From Archaeoglobus profundus DSM 5631 (GTDB lineage Archaea; Halobacteriota; Archaeoglobi; Archaeoglobales; Archaeoglobaceae): DNA of 64,000 bases. Below, piece after piece: positions 24,506 through 32,903 of the stretch. The stretch is from the NCBI RefSeq assembly GCF_000025285.1, contig NC_013741.1, positions 310,001-374,000 on the forward strand. The letters run 5' to 3'. A model generated the notes under the pieces. The model had not been told where the DNA came from. It saw only the letters and a list, made by a program, of their open reading frames with translations, and ran no database searches. Both the position numbers and the translations under genes were made by a program. Each line of letters begins with the position of its first letter. Position 1 is the stretch's first letter.

Positions 24506-25423
24506 ATGAAGCATCTAATATCAATGGCCGATCTAACTCCAGAAGAACTCGAAGAGATTTTAAAGCTTGCAGAGAAGTTAAAAGAGGAAAGATACAAGGG
24601 GAGAGTCACGGATTACCTCAAAAACAAAAGCTTAGCAATGATTTTTGAGTTGCCTTCAACAAGAACGAGAATTTCTTTCGAGGTTGCAATGACCGACTTA
24701 GGAGGTCATGCACTTTATCTAAACTGGAACGATCTACAGCTCGGCAGAGGTGAGCCTATAAAAGATACGGCGAGAGTCTTGAGCAGATACGTTCACGCTG
24801 TGATGATGAGGGTCAGAAAGCACGAGACTATTTTGGAATTTGCCAAGTATTCTACGGTTCCAGTCATAAACGGCTTAAGCGATCTGGAGCATCCCTGCCA
24901 AGTCATAGCGGATCTTCTCACAATTAAGGAGTACAAGGGAGATTTGAAGTCTGTAAGGTTAACTTGGATAGGAGACGGAAACAACGTATGTAATTCCCTC
25001 ATCTTAGCTTCGGCCTTGACTGGAATGGAGATGGTTGTCTGTACTCCTAAAGGATACGAGCCTAACAAGGAGATAGTTGAGAAAGCATTGAAGATGGGTG
25101 CAAAGCTCACGTTTGAGAGCGATCCCCTAAAGGCCGTTGAGAATGCCGACGTAATTTACACGGATGTATGGGTTTCAATGGGACAGGAGAGGGAGAGGAG
25201 AAAGAGGTTAAAGGCTTTTACGGGTTACCAAGTTACACAAAAGCTCGTAGATTCTGCCAAGACGAATGTAGTTGTAATGCACTGCCTTCCAGCTCACAGA
25301 GGAGAGGAAATAACTGAAGAAGTTTTGGAAGGCGAGCACTCGATAGTCTTCGACCAAGCTGAGAACAGGCTACACGCTCAGAAAGCGATACTCCTGAAGC
25401 TTATAGGAAAGGAGAAGGAATAA
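24506..25423 (+). CDS. argF: Ornithine carbamoyltransferase
   Basis: A 305-residue OTCase, which makes citrulline from ornithine and carbamoyl phosphate. The carbamoyl-phosphate site STRTR follows FELP (52-60), then HPCQVIADLLT (near 131), the ornithine motif VSMGQE and HCLPAHRGEEIT. The gene has its own upstream region and converges with alba. Confidence 0.97.
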   Translation: MKHLISMADLTPEELEEILKLAEKLKEERYKGRVTDYLKNKSLAMIFELPSTRTRISFEVAMTDLGGHALYLNWNDLQLGRGEPIKDTARVLSRYVHAVMMRVRKHETILEFAKYSTVPVINGLSDLEHPCQVIADLLTIKEYKGDLKSVRLTWIGDGNNVCNSLILASALTGMEMVVCTPKGYEPNKEIVEKALKMGAKLTFESDPLKAVENADVIYTDVWVSMGQERERRKRLKAFTGYQVTQKLVDSAKTNVVVMHCLPAHRGEEITEEVLEGEHSIVFDQAENRLHAQKAILLKLIGKEKE

Positions 25424-25425
25424 AA

Positions 25426-25704
25426 TTATTCGGATTTCTTAGCCAAAACAATCTCAATTGTGGAGACGTTTACTTTTCTACCTTGTTCGCTCTCAAGCTC
25501 TTCGGTATCGATCTTTATGCTCTCTACCTCGACATTCGGTAAGAATCTGTTCCTGACGATCTCCGCTACATCTACTGCTCTGCTTATCGCCTTTCCTCTC
25601 GCCTTAAGCACAACTCTCTCAGCACCTTCATTGAACTGCGTCAATGTGGCGAGCACATAGTTCATTACTGGCTTCTGTCCGACGTAAACAACTCCCTCTG
25701 TCAT
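25426..25704 (-). CDS. albA: Chromatin protein Alba (first copy)
   Basis: A 92-residue Alba/Sac10b protein. The conserved [14 protein letters not shown] (6-19) and [21 protein letters not shown] include the central DNA/RNA-binding lysine region. It coats DNA and RNA and is controlled by acetylation in some archaea. A second copy is at 33493-33765 (about 70% identical by eye). Its upstream region overlaps the downstream end of an ORF that reads through the tRNA-Ser. Confidence 0.96.
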   Translation of the reverse strand: MTEGVVYVGQKPVMNYVLATLTQFNEGAERVVLKARGKAISRAVDVAEIVRNRFLPNVEVESIKIDTEELESEQGRKVNVSTIEIVLAKKSE

Positions 25705-26063
25705 AGCTTATGCGAGAATGTAGCGTTATTTAAAAGTTGCTGATGGCAAACTTTATCTTCCTCAAATATAAGAGATTTTTCGAGCCGGGGTTGCAGAGTC
25801 CGGCACTGCGGGGGACTCGAGATCCCCTGCCCGAAAGGGTTCGTGGGTTCAAATCCCACCCCCGGCGTAGAGCGGTCGTCCAATCCCCACGCACCGACCT
25901 CTATCCTCTTATTGAACTGCTCATAAAGCGGTAGAAACTTCTCTAAGAACTTCTCGACGAATATACTCAAATTCCTCCCCAACAAGCCGAGTTTCTCAGC
26001 CCTCTCTGATAGGTCTTTCCTGATGATGAAAGTCGTTTTCCTTCTAGGGATTTCATCAGACAT
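25701..26063 (-). CDS. Ribbon-helix-helix-like protein reading antisense through tRNA-Ser
   Basis: A 120-codon ORF. Residues 1-55 look like a genuine DNA-binding protein: [20 protein letters not shown] resembles an RHH beta-strand and first helix, followed by helices ending [10 protein letters not shown]. From about residue 65 the frame enters the antisense strand of tRNA-Ser (25784-25867), giving [13 protein letters not shown], and continues to 25701. A TATA-like ATTTATAAA precedes it near 26101-26110. It mirrors the ORF at 28425-28721 at the other end of the island. How much of the C-terminus is translated is unknown. Confidence 0.55.
   Translation of the reverse strand: MSDEIPRRKTTFIIRKDLSERAEKLGLLGRNLSIFVEKFLEKFLPLYEQFNKRIEVGAWGLDDRSTPGVGFEPTNPFGQGISSPPQCRTLQPRLEKSLIFEEDKVCHQQLLNNATFSHKL
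25784..25867 (+). tRNA. tRNA-Ser(CGA)
   Basis: Acceptor GCCGGGG pairs with CCCCGGC (25860-25866), discriminator G at 25867. The anticodon loop CTCGAGA reads CGA (25818-25820). A long variable arm (around CCCGAAAGGG) marks a class II serine tRNA. The T arm is GTGGG-TTCAAAT-CCCAC. The 3' end faces the accessory island. Confidence 0.97.
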
Positions 26064-26157
26064 CTGTGGAAGTCTATATACATCTAATATGTCCCTTGCT
26101 GTTTTATAAATAATAAAATAATAATAAAATCAAGAGAATCAATTATCTGGCGTTGCA

Positions 26158-26346
26158 TCACATCATCACCTCTCTAAGCCAAGTTCTAAACTCAAGCTCG
26201 TCTAATAGGGTGCTGTTGTCTAAATCGATGACAGCATAGGTATCTCTGCTGTGTCCGTTGCCGGACCTTCTCACACGGTAGCGGACACCCTTGTTCCTGG
26301 AATGTCTACCTGTGGTCACAATCATTGGACCTGTAACTGTGGACAC
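26158..26346 (-). CDS. Small unknown ORF with a C-terminal motif repeated at the far island end
   Basis: A 62-codon ORF, basic at the N-terminus (TTGRHSRNKGVRYRVRR) and ending LLDELEFRTWLREVMM. A closely similar ending, LLNELEFSYWLREVV, is encoded in inverted orientation at about 28376-28420. A 14-nt exact match (26186-26199 against 28385-28398, inverted) links them. In both places an RHH-like ORF follows. I do not recognise the family; the repetition suggests that it is real or was real. Confidence 0.4.
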   Translation of the reverse strand: MSTVTGPMIVTTGRHSRNKGVRYRVRRSGNGHSRDTYAVIDLDNSTLLDELEFRTWLREVMM

Positions 26347-26360
26347 AAAGTCTTAAATTT

Positions 26361-26582
26361 TTGCTTAGGTTATGTATAGTTACTGTTACACTCAACAAGG
26401 AAGTGGCGGAAAAGCTAGAAAAGCTCAGGAGGGAGGGGAAAACTCTTAGTGACGTAATAAAAAGAATAGTAGAAACTTATGAGGAGCTTGAGGATTATAT
26501 TGACGAAAAATGGGGGAAACTTCAAAGAGATAAAGAGAAGTTTATAGACCTTGAAGATTACGCATCTTCAAGAGGTCTTTGA
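26361..26582 (+). CDS. Antitoxin-like protein (VapB/RelB type)
   Basis: A 73-residue protein. The pattern VTLNKEVAEKLEKLRREGKTLSDVIKRIVE is that of short archaeal antitoxins of the DUF7557 sort, with an N-terminal DNA-binding strand-helix-helix and an acidic C-terminal tail (EDYIDEKWGKL). It starts at TTG because no ATG is available. Its stop overlaps the ATG of a degenerate toxin gene. Confidence 0.65.
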   Translation: MLRLCIVTVTLNKEVAEKLEKLRREGKTLSDVIKRIVETYEELEDYIDEKWGKLQRDKEKFIDLEDYASSRGL

Positions 26583-26712
26583 ATGTTCTCGGTTTTGATT
26601 CATCCTGATGTAGCCAAATTTTTAGACAAGTTGTCTGAAAGCGTTGTTATCCTGTAGCTGTTCAGTTCACTCAAGAAATACAGAGATTAGTTAAGAGTGG
26701 TTGTTTAGGAGC
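26583..26712 (+). pseudogene. Degenerate RelE-family toxin
   Basis: The ORF beginning ATG 26583 encodes MFSVLIHPDVAKFLDKLSE, the N-terminus of a RelE/ParE-type mRNA interferase, but meets a stop after 24 codons (26655-26657). Following bases in other frames are also stopped quickly. The toxin half of the module has decayed while the antitoxin frame remains open. The right border is approximate. Confidence 0.6.
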
Positions 26713-26759
26713 GCTACGGTAATAGAACTTATAAGTATCCCAGCCAGTATTCGTAATCG

Positions 26760-28019
26760 ATGCTAAATGCAACAGCTATAAGGGAGTATTTGGATAAAAG
26801 ATACAATATTTCTGCGAAATACTACCTCAACAGTTCTCTGCTCAGCTGTGTTAGAAGATTTAACGATATCTCCCGAGATGAAAAAGATACGGCAAACTTT
26901 GCTTTCATCTCAGCTATGTACGACTATCAAATGAAAGTATCTCATCTGATCAGTAGATTTAACTTCATAGTAGATTTCCTTGAGCGTAATAATCTTGAGT
27001 TGCCCGACCTAGCTGACAGCTCTCACTTCGAAAAGCTGAGAGATTTGATGTTGAAGAACTACGGCTACTTTCACAGATTCGATCCGCGAATGAGAGATTT
27101 CCGAAAGCTGGTGGATGTTTTAACGAAGCTTGATCTTGAAAATATAGCTAAAGATTATTATGATCCCAACCAGTCTGAACCCGTGGAAAAGGTTATAGAT
27201 GGAATTCTAAATGAAATTCGTCGGTTTGCCGAATTTTCTTCGCGTGGCTTCATCCCAAACCCTAAAAATAAGTCATCGAAGAAGAGACTAACACTCTTCC
27301 TTAGATGGGTTGTAAGGCCCGAATATCCAGATTTAGGAGTTTGGAAGTTCATAAGCCCTGCACATCTGTATGTTTCGATGGATCTCGGAGTGTTAAGAGT
27401 ATTTCAGAGGATGACTGGTATAGCACTTAGAAATAACTGGGACGGCGTCATAAGAGTCACAGACTACTTTAGAAGTGTAAATCCCCAAGATCCAGCCAAA
27501 TACGATTACGTTCTCTCGAGACCGGCAATACTGGACATATGCAAGAAGAGCTTAGAATATTCCGGCTGCGATGCCTGCCTTCTAAATGAGATATGCTTGA
27601 CGGGTAGAGAAAATATCAGAAATATCAGGTTAGTCGTTGAAGAGGAGGTAGATAAAACTAGGCATGATTATATTCGAGATCTTTTTAAGAGCAGGAATCC
27701 TTGGAAGGCTTCCTGCGTTAGAGAGGAGTATCTGAACGGAAGAGCGGACATAGTGTGTTATTTGCCGGATATGAAAAGTCCTGAGAGGATAGTAGTAGTC
27801 GAGGTTAAAGTTGTTCTGACTTTCAACGGTGTGAAGCAGCTCCTGAATTACATTAGAACAGCTATCGAGAAGTGGAAAGAGACTGTAAAGGAGTGCAGAG
27901 GTGCAATGGTGTGCGAGTGCATTTCAAAAGATCAAGAACAGAAAATTTTGGAGATTTCAGAATATCATAGCATCGAAATATATAAATTTGAGAGCAACAA
28001 GTTTGTTAGGATTGCTTAG
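26760..28019 (+). CDS. HhH-GPD/DUF2400-like protein with Fe-S loop fused to a PD-(D/E)XK nuclease
   Basis: A 419-residue protein. The middle part resembles the DUF2400 group of helix-hairpin-helix proteins: KKRLTLFLRWVVRPEYPDLG (174-193), then AHLYVSMDLGVLRVFQRMTG and VNPQDPAKYDY. It is followed by C261-x8-C270-x2-C273-x5-C279, like the [4Fe-4S] loop of endonuclease III-type glycosylases (x6 there). The C-terminal 110 residues look like a RecB-type nuclease: GRADIVCYL (D330), VVEVK (E348, K350) and QLLNYI with Q360-x3-Y364. The N-terminal 160 residues are helical and unassigned. It lies in the tRNA-flanked island between a broken TA module and a convergent resolvase-like gene. Function is inferred only: DNA damage or foreign-DNA processing. 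Confidence 0.65.
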   Translation: MLNATAIREYLDKRYNISAKYYLNSSLLSCVRRFNDISRDEKDTANFAFISAMYDYQMKVSHLISRFNFIVDFLERNNLELPDLADSSHFEKLRDLMLKNYGYFHRFDPRMRDFRKLVDVLTKLDLENIAKDYYDPNQSEPVEKVIDGILNEIRRFAEFSSRGFIPNPKNKSSKKRLTLFLRWVVRPEYPDLGVWKFISPAHLYVSMDLGVLRVFQRMTGIALRNNWDGVIRVTDYFRSVNPQDPAKYDYVLSRPAILDICKKSLEYSGCDACLLNEICLTGRENIRNIRLVVEEEVDKTRHDYIRDLFKSRNPWKASCVREEYLNGRADIVCYLPDMKSPERIVVVEVKVVLTFNGVKQLLNYIRTAIEKWKETVKECRGAMVCECISKDQEQKILEISEYHSIEIYKFESNKFVRIA

Positions 28020-28032
28020 TCTTTTAGCTCCT

Positions 28033-28371
28033 TCAAGTTTCAAGTCTCAAAACTTCCCATTCAACTCTTCCTTGCGTAACAGCATCCCTTATGAGCCTCT
28101 CCCTTTTACTCAAAGCTGATTTCCCGTATTTTACCTCAACAAACACAATCTTTCTCAAATCTCCTTCATCAAGCCCATCGAAAACGATTAAATCTACAGG
28201 TGATCCGATGAAGCGGACATCCTTTGGGTTGTACTTGAATCCCGGGAAAAATGGAATCAGATGCTCTGTAACTTTTCCAGTTATCACAGCCTTGCTCTTT
28301 TCTATCGCATCTCTTTTTATCTCCTTCTCATACTTCTGCTTCCACTCCTCGAAGAGGATTTTCAATAACAC
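28033..28371 (-). CDS. Holliday junction resolvase-related PD-(D/E)XK endonuclease
   Basis: A 112-residue protein similar to archaeal proteins annotated as endonucleases related to Hjr. GKVTEHLIPFFPGF supplies the first acid (E36), GSPVDLIVFDG the aspartate (D60) and IVFVEVKYG the E79-x-K81 pair. The end GRVEWEVLRL is common in this group. It starts at GTG, overlapping the inverted-repeat remnant, and converges with the nuclease fusion gene with 13 nt between stops. Confidence 0.75.
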   Translation of the reverse strand: MLLKILFEEWKQKYEKEIKRDAIEKSKAVITGKVTEHLIPFFPGFKYNPKDVRFIGSPVDLIVFDGLDEGDLRKIVFVEVKYGKSALSKRERLIRDAVTQGRVEWEVLRLET

Positions 28372-28375
28372 AAAA

Positions 28376-28438
28376 CTTCTTAATGAGCTTGAGTTTAGTT
28401 ATTGGTTGAGGGAGGTTGTCAAAAATGGAAGAACTTAA
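28376..28438 (+). repeat. Remnant matching the end of the small ORF at 26158-26346 (inverted)
   Basis: In frame +, this stretch encodes LLNELEFSYWLREVV and matches LLDELEFRTWLREVM on the opposite strand at about 26158-26212 (about 12 of 16 residues). GAGCTTGAGTTTAG is identical. No start codon is in reach, so only the gene's end survives. Confidence 0.55.
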
Positions 28439-28721
28439 TTTTTATTCTCATATGAGAATTAATGTGGGAAGGCGACCTAGTGGTAGGGTGAACTTTTGTC
28501 TGAGGATTGACAGGCATCTATACGAGAGATTAAAGAAAATAGCGGAAGCAGAGGGAAGATCTATCGCTGATCTCCTAGAACCAAAGATAATTGAATTGGT
28601 AGCGGTCTATGAAAAGGAATTGGCATGGGCTCGCCCGGATTCGAACCGGGGACCTTCGCCTCGTAAGGGCGACGTCATAACCCCTAGACCACGAGCCCTA
28701 TCTTGCCTATTGAGTATTTGA
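28425..28721 (+). CDS. Ribbon-helix-helix-like protein reading antisense through tRNA-Val
   Basis: An ORF of 98 codons from ATG 28425 (101 from TTG 28416). Residues up to about 65 form a plausible RHH protein: [21 protein letters not shown] then [23 protein letters not shown]. The frame then enters the antisense strand of tRNA-Val, giving [16 protein letters not shown], and stops at 28721. The arrangement repeats that at 25701-26063. Translation of the tRNA-derived tail is unproven. Confidence 0.55.
   Translation: MEELNFYSHMRINVGRRPSGRVNFCLRIDRHLYERLKKIAEAEGRSIADLLEPKIIELVAVYEKELAWARPDSNRGPSPRKGDVITPRPRALSCLLSI
28626..28698 (-). tRNA. tRNA-Val(TAC)
   Basis: On the minus strand the acceptor GGGCTCG (28692-28698) pairs with CGAGCCC, with discriminator A at 28626. 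The anticodon stem-loop TCGCC-CTTACGA-GGCGA gives TAC. The T arm is CCCGG-TTCGAAT-CCGGG. No intron or encoded CCA. Its 3' end points into the island. Confidence 0.97.
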
Positions 28722-28738
28722 TTATAAGTATTGCGGTA

Positions 28739-30490
28739 ATGTTATTAACAGATCGATCGATACGAGCAGTGTCGCGCCCAAGCTGGGATGAATACTTCAT
28801 GGAACTGGCTTTGGTCGTTGCGAAGCGCTCAACTTGCTTGAGGCAGAAGGTGGGAGCAATAATAATCAAAGATAAGAGAATTCTAGCAACCGGATACAAC
28901 GGTGCTCCTTCTGGAATGGCTCACTGTTTGGATATAGGATGTTTGAGAGAGAAGCTGAGTGTTCCGAGCGGAGAAAGGCAGGAGCTATGCCTAACGCCAG
29001 ATGTTGAAATTTTAACAGATAGAGGATTTGTTAGAATTTCCGATATTAAGGTAGGAGACAAGGTCTTAACCCATAGAAATCGGTATCAAAAGGTCGTTAA
29101 GGTGATTAGTAGAGACTACAAAGGAGAAATTTGCGTAGTTAAGCCGATGGGACTCCTACCGATAAGGCTGACACCAGAACACGAAGTTTTGGCAGTAAAG
29201 ACTGTAAAATGCATCGATGGGAAGACGATCTGTAAGGAATCGTGCCAAAGCATCCTTAGAGAAAGATGTAAGAGATTTTTCGAAAGCTACGAAGAGGACT
29301 GGATACCGGCAATACTTTTGAACAAAGGTGATTTAGTCGTGTTTGGATTTGACACAACAGTTGAAAACTTAAAATCGCTTGACCTATCGAAGTACATTGA
29401 AAATCCTCCTAAAGTTTATTACGATGTTGTTAGAGCTAAGAATTCTGGAAAGACATACAGTTACATCGAGAAAGTTTACGGTATCAGCAGGAGTGTAGCT
29501 TGGAATTGGGTAAATGGAGGATCGCCCAGAGGATACGTGATAGTTAGGAATGGGATGCTACATTCAGGTGACTCTCCGAGTAAGGACATTCCCGCAGAAA
29601 TAGAAATCAATAAGGATACGATGTGGCTCTTTGGAATCTACTTGGCTGAGGGTTGCACATCAGGAAACCAAATTGCCTTTGGTTTGAACGTCGAGGAATC
29701 TGAAATCGTTGAGAGAATAGAAAACGTTATGAGAGAGACGTTCAATCTGAAGCCAAACATTTACACGAGAAAGCAATCGACGCTTGTAAGATACTCCTCC
29801 AAGATACTTGCAACAATCTTTGAAAGGTTGTTTGGTGGGAACGCGTATACGAAGAGGATTCCAGCAGAGTTGATGAGGGTAAAACCAAAATTGCAGTCCT
29901 ACATGCTTAGGGGATGGCTTGAAGGAGACGGATATGATAATTCTGTTGATGTCAGAGGAGTTACAGCCTCAAAAACTTTAGCACTTCAGATGTATCAAAT
30001 CTGCCTAAGACTGAACATGCTACCAACTCTCGATAGTTCGCCTCCACGAAAGGGTGTTAAATCGGTAATGTATCGCTTGAGGATAAACAAGAATCCAAAG
30101 TTGAAGACGAGATACATTAAAAACGGAAAGCTGTATACTCCAGTTTCTTACGTAAAGATGGACTTTTACGAGGGTAAGGTTTACAACTTGGAGGTTGAAG
30201 AAGATAAGTCATTCGTAACGGAATCGTTTATAGTTCACAACTGTAGGGGTTTGCATGCTGAGCAAAATGCAATCATTCAAGCTGCGAAGTTCGGAATATG
30301 CATCGATGGAGCTACGATGTACACAACGCACTGTCCTTGCATCACATGTGCCAAAATGATAATCAACGCTGGGATAAAGAAGGTGGTTTACGGAAAGGAG
30401 TATGCGGATAAAAGGGGTTTAGAACTTTTGAAGGAAGCTGGAGTTGAAGTTGTTTATTTACCAATTGAAAAGCTACTTGCAAAATCTTAA
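28739..30490 (+). CDS. dCMP deaminase precursor interrupted by an intein
   Basis: The precursor is 583 residues from ATG 28739 (a TTG at 28703 or GTG at 28769 are alternatives). The extein halves, up to ...GERQEL and from [12 protein letters not shown], join to a deaminase of about 165 residues. Zinc and catalytic residues are in HAE of the C-extein and in HCPCITC. It converts dCMP to dUMP for thymidylate synthesis. The N-extein contains [12 protein letters not shown] and [12 protein letters not shown]. Splicing would be needed to bring GERQEL next to CRGLHAE, so unspliced protein should be inactive. tRNA-Val lies just upstream, divergently. Confidence 0.9.
   Translation: MLLTDRSIRAVSRPSWDEYFMELALVVAKRSTCLRQKVGAIIIKDKRILATGYNGAPSGMAHCLDIGCLREKLSVPSGERQELCLTPDVEILTDRGFVRISDIKVGDKVLTHRNRYQKVVKVISRDYKGEICVVKPMGLLPIRLTPEHEVLAVKTVKCIDGKTICKESCQSILRERCKRFFESYEEDWIPAILLNKGDLVVFGFDTTVENLKSLDLSKYIENPPKVYYDVVRAKNSGKTYSYIEKVYGISRSVAWNWVNGGSPRGYVIVRNGMLHSGDSPSKDIPAEIEINKDTMWLFGIYLAEGCTSGNQIAFGLNVEESEIVERIENVMRETFNLKPNIYTRKQSTLVRYSSKILATIFERLFGGNAYTKRIPAELMRVKPKLQSYMLRGWLEGDGYDNSVDVRGVTASKTLALQMYQICLRLNMLPTLDSSPPRKGVKSVMYRLRINKNPKLKTRYIKNGKLYTPVSYVKMDFYEGKVYNLEVEEDKSFVTESFIVHNCRGLHAEQNAIIQAAKFGICIDGATMYTTHCPCITCAKMIINAGIKKVVYGKEYADKRGLELLKEAGVEVVYLPIEKLLAKS
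28988..30241 (+). other. Intein with LAGLIDADG homing endonuclease, 418 residues
   Basis: It begins with the nucleophile Cys (TGC 28988-28990) in [15 protein letters not shown] (block A) and ends with FIVHN (block G), followed by Cys +1 of the C-extein. Block B is near [15 protein letters not shown], with the TxxH-type histidine. Endonuclease motifs are LFGIYLAEG and [10 protein letters not shown] (two LAGLIDADG copies). All splicing residues are present, so it should splice. The insertion point is five residues before the zinc-binding HAE. Confidence 0.92.
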
Positions 30491-31912
30491 CCTCCCCACT
30501 TCCCCATTGTAGTAAACTGCCACGTTACACGGCATGGGATTCAAGTTCATTTTCTTCTGAAATTCGGTTTGAGCTTGCCATGTGCTTGAGTTAACAACCA
30601 GGACACCCCTGTAAAATCCAACACCGTATGTGTGAACGTGACCACAATGCAAAACGTCTGGAACTTCATCTATTACGAGCCAATCTTCCCTCTCCGGCGC
30701 TATTGGAGTTTTTCCACCATATATCGGGCAGAGATGCCTTCTCTTAAGAAGTTCTATCATAGCTTCGTGCGGCTTCTCGTAGCTGAGTCTTGGAATCTTA
30801 GTTATTACGTCATCCAAGCTCCTTCCATGATAAATCAAAACTTTCAAGCCATCCAAATCGACGTGAGCTGGATTACCAACGTGAATAACATTGTTTGAGA
30901 AAAGATCTCTTATTTCCTTCGGCAAAGCTGGTTGAGGTTCTGCCTGTCTTATGGCATCGTGATTACCTACGGACAGTATGACTTTCACGTCTTTGGGTAT
31001 CTTGTCCAACTGCTCCGCAGCGTACTGGTATTGACCGTATATGTCCGTAATAGTAAGATCGTTCTCCAGCCCCGGATAAACTCCAACTCCATCGACTATA
31101 TCCCCAGCAATAACGACGTACTTTATCTTACTCGCGAGATCGACAACTTTCTCATTTCCAACTTCTCCGCTCAGCCACTTCGTAAAGACTTCCCATTCCT
31201 TCTCAAGAAATTCTTTGCTTCCAAAGTGTGTATCGGATATGAAGACTATACCGAAGTCCTTCTTTGCCCTCTCCCTCATCGGGATATCTGGAAATATTAT
31301 CCTATCAGCATATATTCTACCATTCCTGTACACACCAATTACTCCAACCACTTCATCTCCCAAAAGCTCCAATGCCAATTCTTTCAATTTCTCTCCAGCA
31401 AATACGCTGACAACACCCGTTTTATCTTCCAAATCAAAAACGGCAAACTCACCGTAATCCCTAACGTCCTTGACCATTCCTACAACTTCAACCTGCTCGT
31501 TCTTAAATTTGGGAAGAGAAGAAATCCTAACACCACCTATTCTTCTTCTCACGAGTGCGCTCAACTTTTCAAAGCGGGAGTTGAAGTAGGCTAAGAAATC
31601 TTCTATTCCACCCTCACATGTCGATCTGCCGGTAACATCCTTTACGCTTACATTCTCCTGACTTCTAACGACCTGTTTAGGTTTATCATCAACATTTTTT
31701 ACATCGTTGGTTGTGGGGGCTGTTTTAAAACTTTTGATAGCTCTCTCAACTTCTTCACGTGATATAACAAAGCTGCTGGTTGTTTTGCATATGTGGGCTA
31801 TCAAGCTATCTAAATTGTGATGATCGACGTTTTTTATGAGTACTTCAACTGCTAACGGATGAATGTTCCTGCCGTAGACAGCGAACTTCTTTATAATCGT
31901 TTTTTTGTCCAT
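30473..31912 (-). CDS. polB: DNA polymerase D small subunit (DP1)
   Basis: A 479-residue DP1, the proofreading 3'-5' exonuclease subunit of the archaeal replicative PolD. After a helical N-terminus (1-75) and linker (75-115) comes an OB-fold region (about 120-210) and the calcineurin-like phosphoesterase domain with [32 protein letters not shown] and HCGHVHTYG. The large subunit is not in the window. It is convergent with the deaminase gene, overlapping it by 18 nt. Confidence 0.95.
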   Translation of the reverse strand: MDKKTIIKKFAVYGRNIHPLAVEVLIKNVDHHNLDSLIAHICKTTSSFVISREEVERAIKSFKTAPTTNDVKNVDDKPKQVVRSQENVSVKDVTGRSTCEGGIEDFLAYFNSRFEKLSALVRRRIGGVRISSLPKFKNEQVEVVGMVKDVRDYGEFAVFDLEDKTGVVSVFAGEKLKELALELLGDEVVGVIGVYRNGRIYADRIIFPDIPMRERAKKDFGIVFISDTHFGSKEFLEKEWEVFTKWLSGEVGNEKVVDLASKIKYVVIAGDIVDGVGVYPGLENDLTITDIYGQYQYAAEQLDKIPKDVKVILSVGNHDAIRQAEPQPALPKEIRDLFSNNVIHVGNPAHVDLDGLKVLIYHGRSLDDVITKIPRLSYEKPHEAMIELLKRRHLCPIYGGKTPIAPEREDWLVIDEVPDVLHCGHVHTYGVGFYRGVLVVNSSTWQAQTEFQKKMNLNPMPCNVAVYYNGEVGRLRFCK

Positions 31913-31994
31913 CGAATCTTGTGATACTTCACATGATTAATCTATTTCGCTTTAACAGTAAATATTATTAGTTAACCCAGAAAGATTTCAAAAG

Positions 31995-32903
31995 ATGAGA
32001 CTTCTTACGATAGGCGTGGGAACTAAAGGGGCGGAAATTTCCAGTCTTTTGTATAAAAGAGGGGTTAAGGTCAATCGAATTCCTCTTTTCAGGTGTTATG
32101 CTGTTCTAAATAATCTGAACGATGTTAGTAAAATAAAGCTGGATGAGAAGAATAAGTTCTACCTTCCCAAGAACTCGGACGTTACTGGAATCATTAACGA
32201 GATAATGAGCAGATACGAAATTCACGAGGGAGCTATGCTCATAACGTCCATTAAGGAGGAAGATTTTAACGTCACGATTGAGTTGAGTCGCAAGCTTAGA
32301 GAGGTTTTGGATGATCCTGTGATGGTATTGGGTGTTTTGAGCTTAAAGAATGTTGATTCTGGAGAGTTGAGAAGGAGAATTAAAAGTTTGAAGGAGTTTT
32401 CAGATTACCTTCTTCTGACAAGGGAAGAGAGCGTGAATGAAACAGTCGAAGCGCTGAACATTCTCGCAAGGGTTGGTGAGATCGATTTGAAGAGGAGGGT
32501 TGCTGGTGAGGTTGTTGTAGACACTTCAGATCTATTCAATGCCTTAGCAAGGGATGGATTTACCGTTTTAGGTCAATCTAAGCGTAGTATACCTATTTTT
32601 AAATTTTTCATGAAGAGAAGTCAGCTCTTGGCTTTGAGAACTCAGAGGATGGTTGAGATGGTGAAAGATGCCGTGAGAAATCTCAGCTTCAATGGGGACA
32701 TTGAATCTGCCAAGAGCTCTCTTATAGTTTTTGCCGGAAATCCCGATGAAATTACTATGGATGGTCTGTTCGCAAGCATAAGCTTTGTCGAAAGTTTGAA
32801 CGATGGTATGGTCGTTAGATACGGAGATTATCCCATTCCCAGAGCTAGGTTTTTGAGTACCGTCGTGCTCTTCTCTGGATTAAGGAAAATTAAATTTGAC
32901 TGA
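31995..32903 (+). CDS. Divergent tubulin/FtsZ-superfamily protein lacking the GTP-binding signature
   Basis: A 302-residue protein. The N-terminus LLTIGVGTKGAEISSLL looks like the first FtsZ nucleotide loop, and later parts follow the FtsZ order: SDYLLLTREESVNETV, VVVDTSDLFNALARDGFTVLG, then a C-terminal domain with SLIVFAGNPDEITMDGLF and VLFSGL. However, the tubulin signature GGGTG(S/T)G is absent; the equivalent stretch reads GAMLITSIKEED. It is therefore likely a non-GTPase or altered-nucleotide relative with an unknown cytoskeletal role. It is divergent from PolD DP1 and overlaps the end of the SpoIIM gene by 14 nt. Confidence 0.65.
   Translation: MRLLTIGVGTKGAEISSLLYKRGVKVNRIPLFRCYAVLNNLNDVSKIKLDEKNKFYLPKNSDVTGIINEIMSRYEIHEGAMLITSIKEEDFNVTIELSRKLREVLDDPVMVLGVLSLKNVDSGELRRRIKSLKEFSDYLLLTREESVNETVEALNILARVGEIDLKRRVAGEVVVDTSDLFNALARDGFTVLGQSKRSIPIFKFFMKRSQLLALRTQRMVEMVKDAVRNLSFNGDIESAKSSLIVFAGNPDEITMDGLFASISFVESLNDGMVVRYGDYPIPRARFLSTVVLFSGLRKIKFD

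Noticed and set aside
25784-25867. Active SSV-type provirus at tRNA-Ser
   Set aside because: No integrase gene and no second copy of the tRNA 3' end were found in the window.
26145-26200. Possible C/D box RNA around CATCACATCATCACC
   Set aside because: Box C-like sequences are present, but no D/D' boxes occur at proper distances; the bases also encode the end of the small ORF.
30932-31594. Long (220-codon) ORF antisense to PolD small subunit
   Set aside because: It is opposite a strongly conserved gene and its sequence resembles no protein; it follows from the codon pattern of the sense gene.
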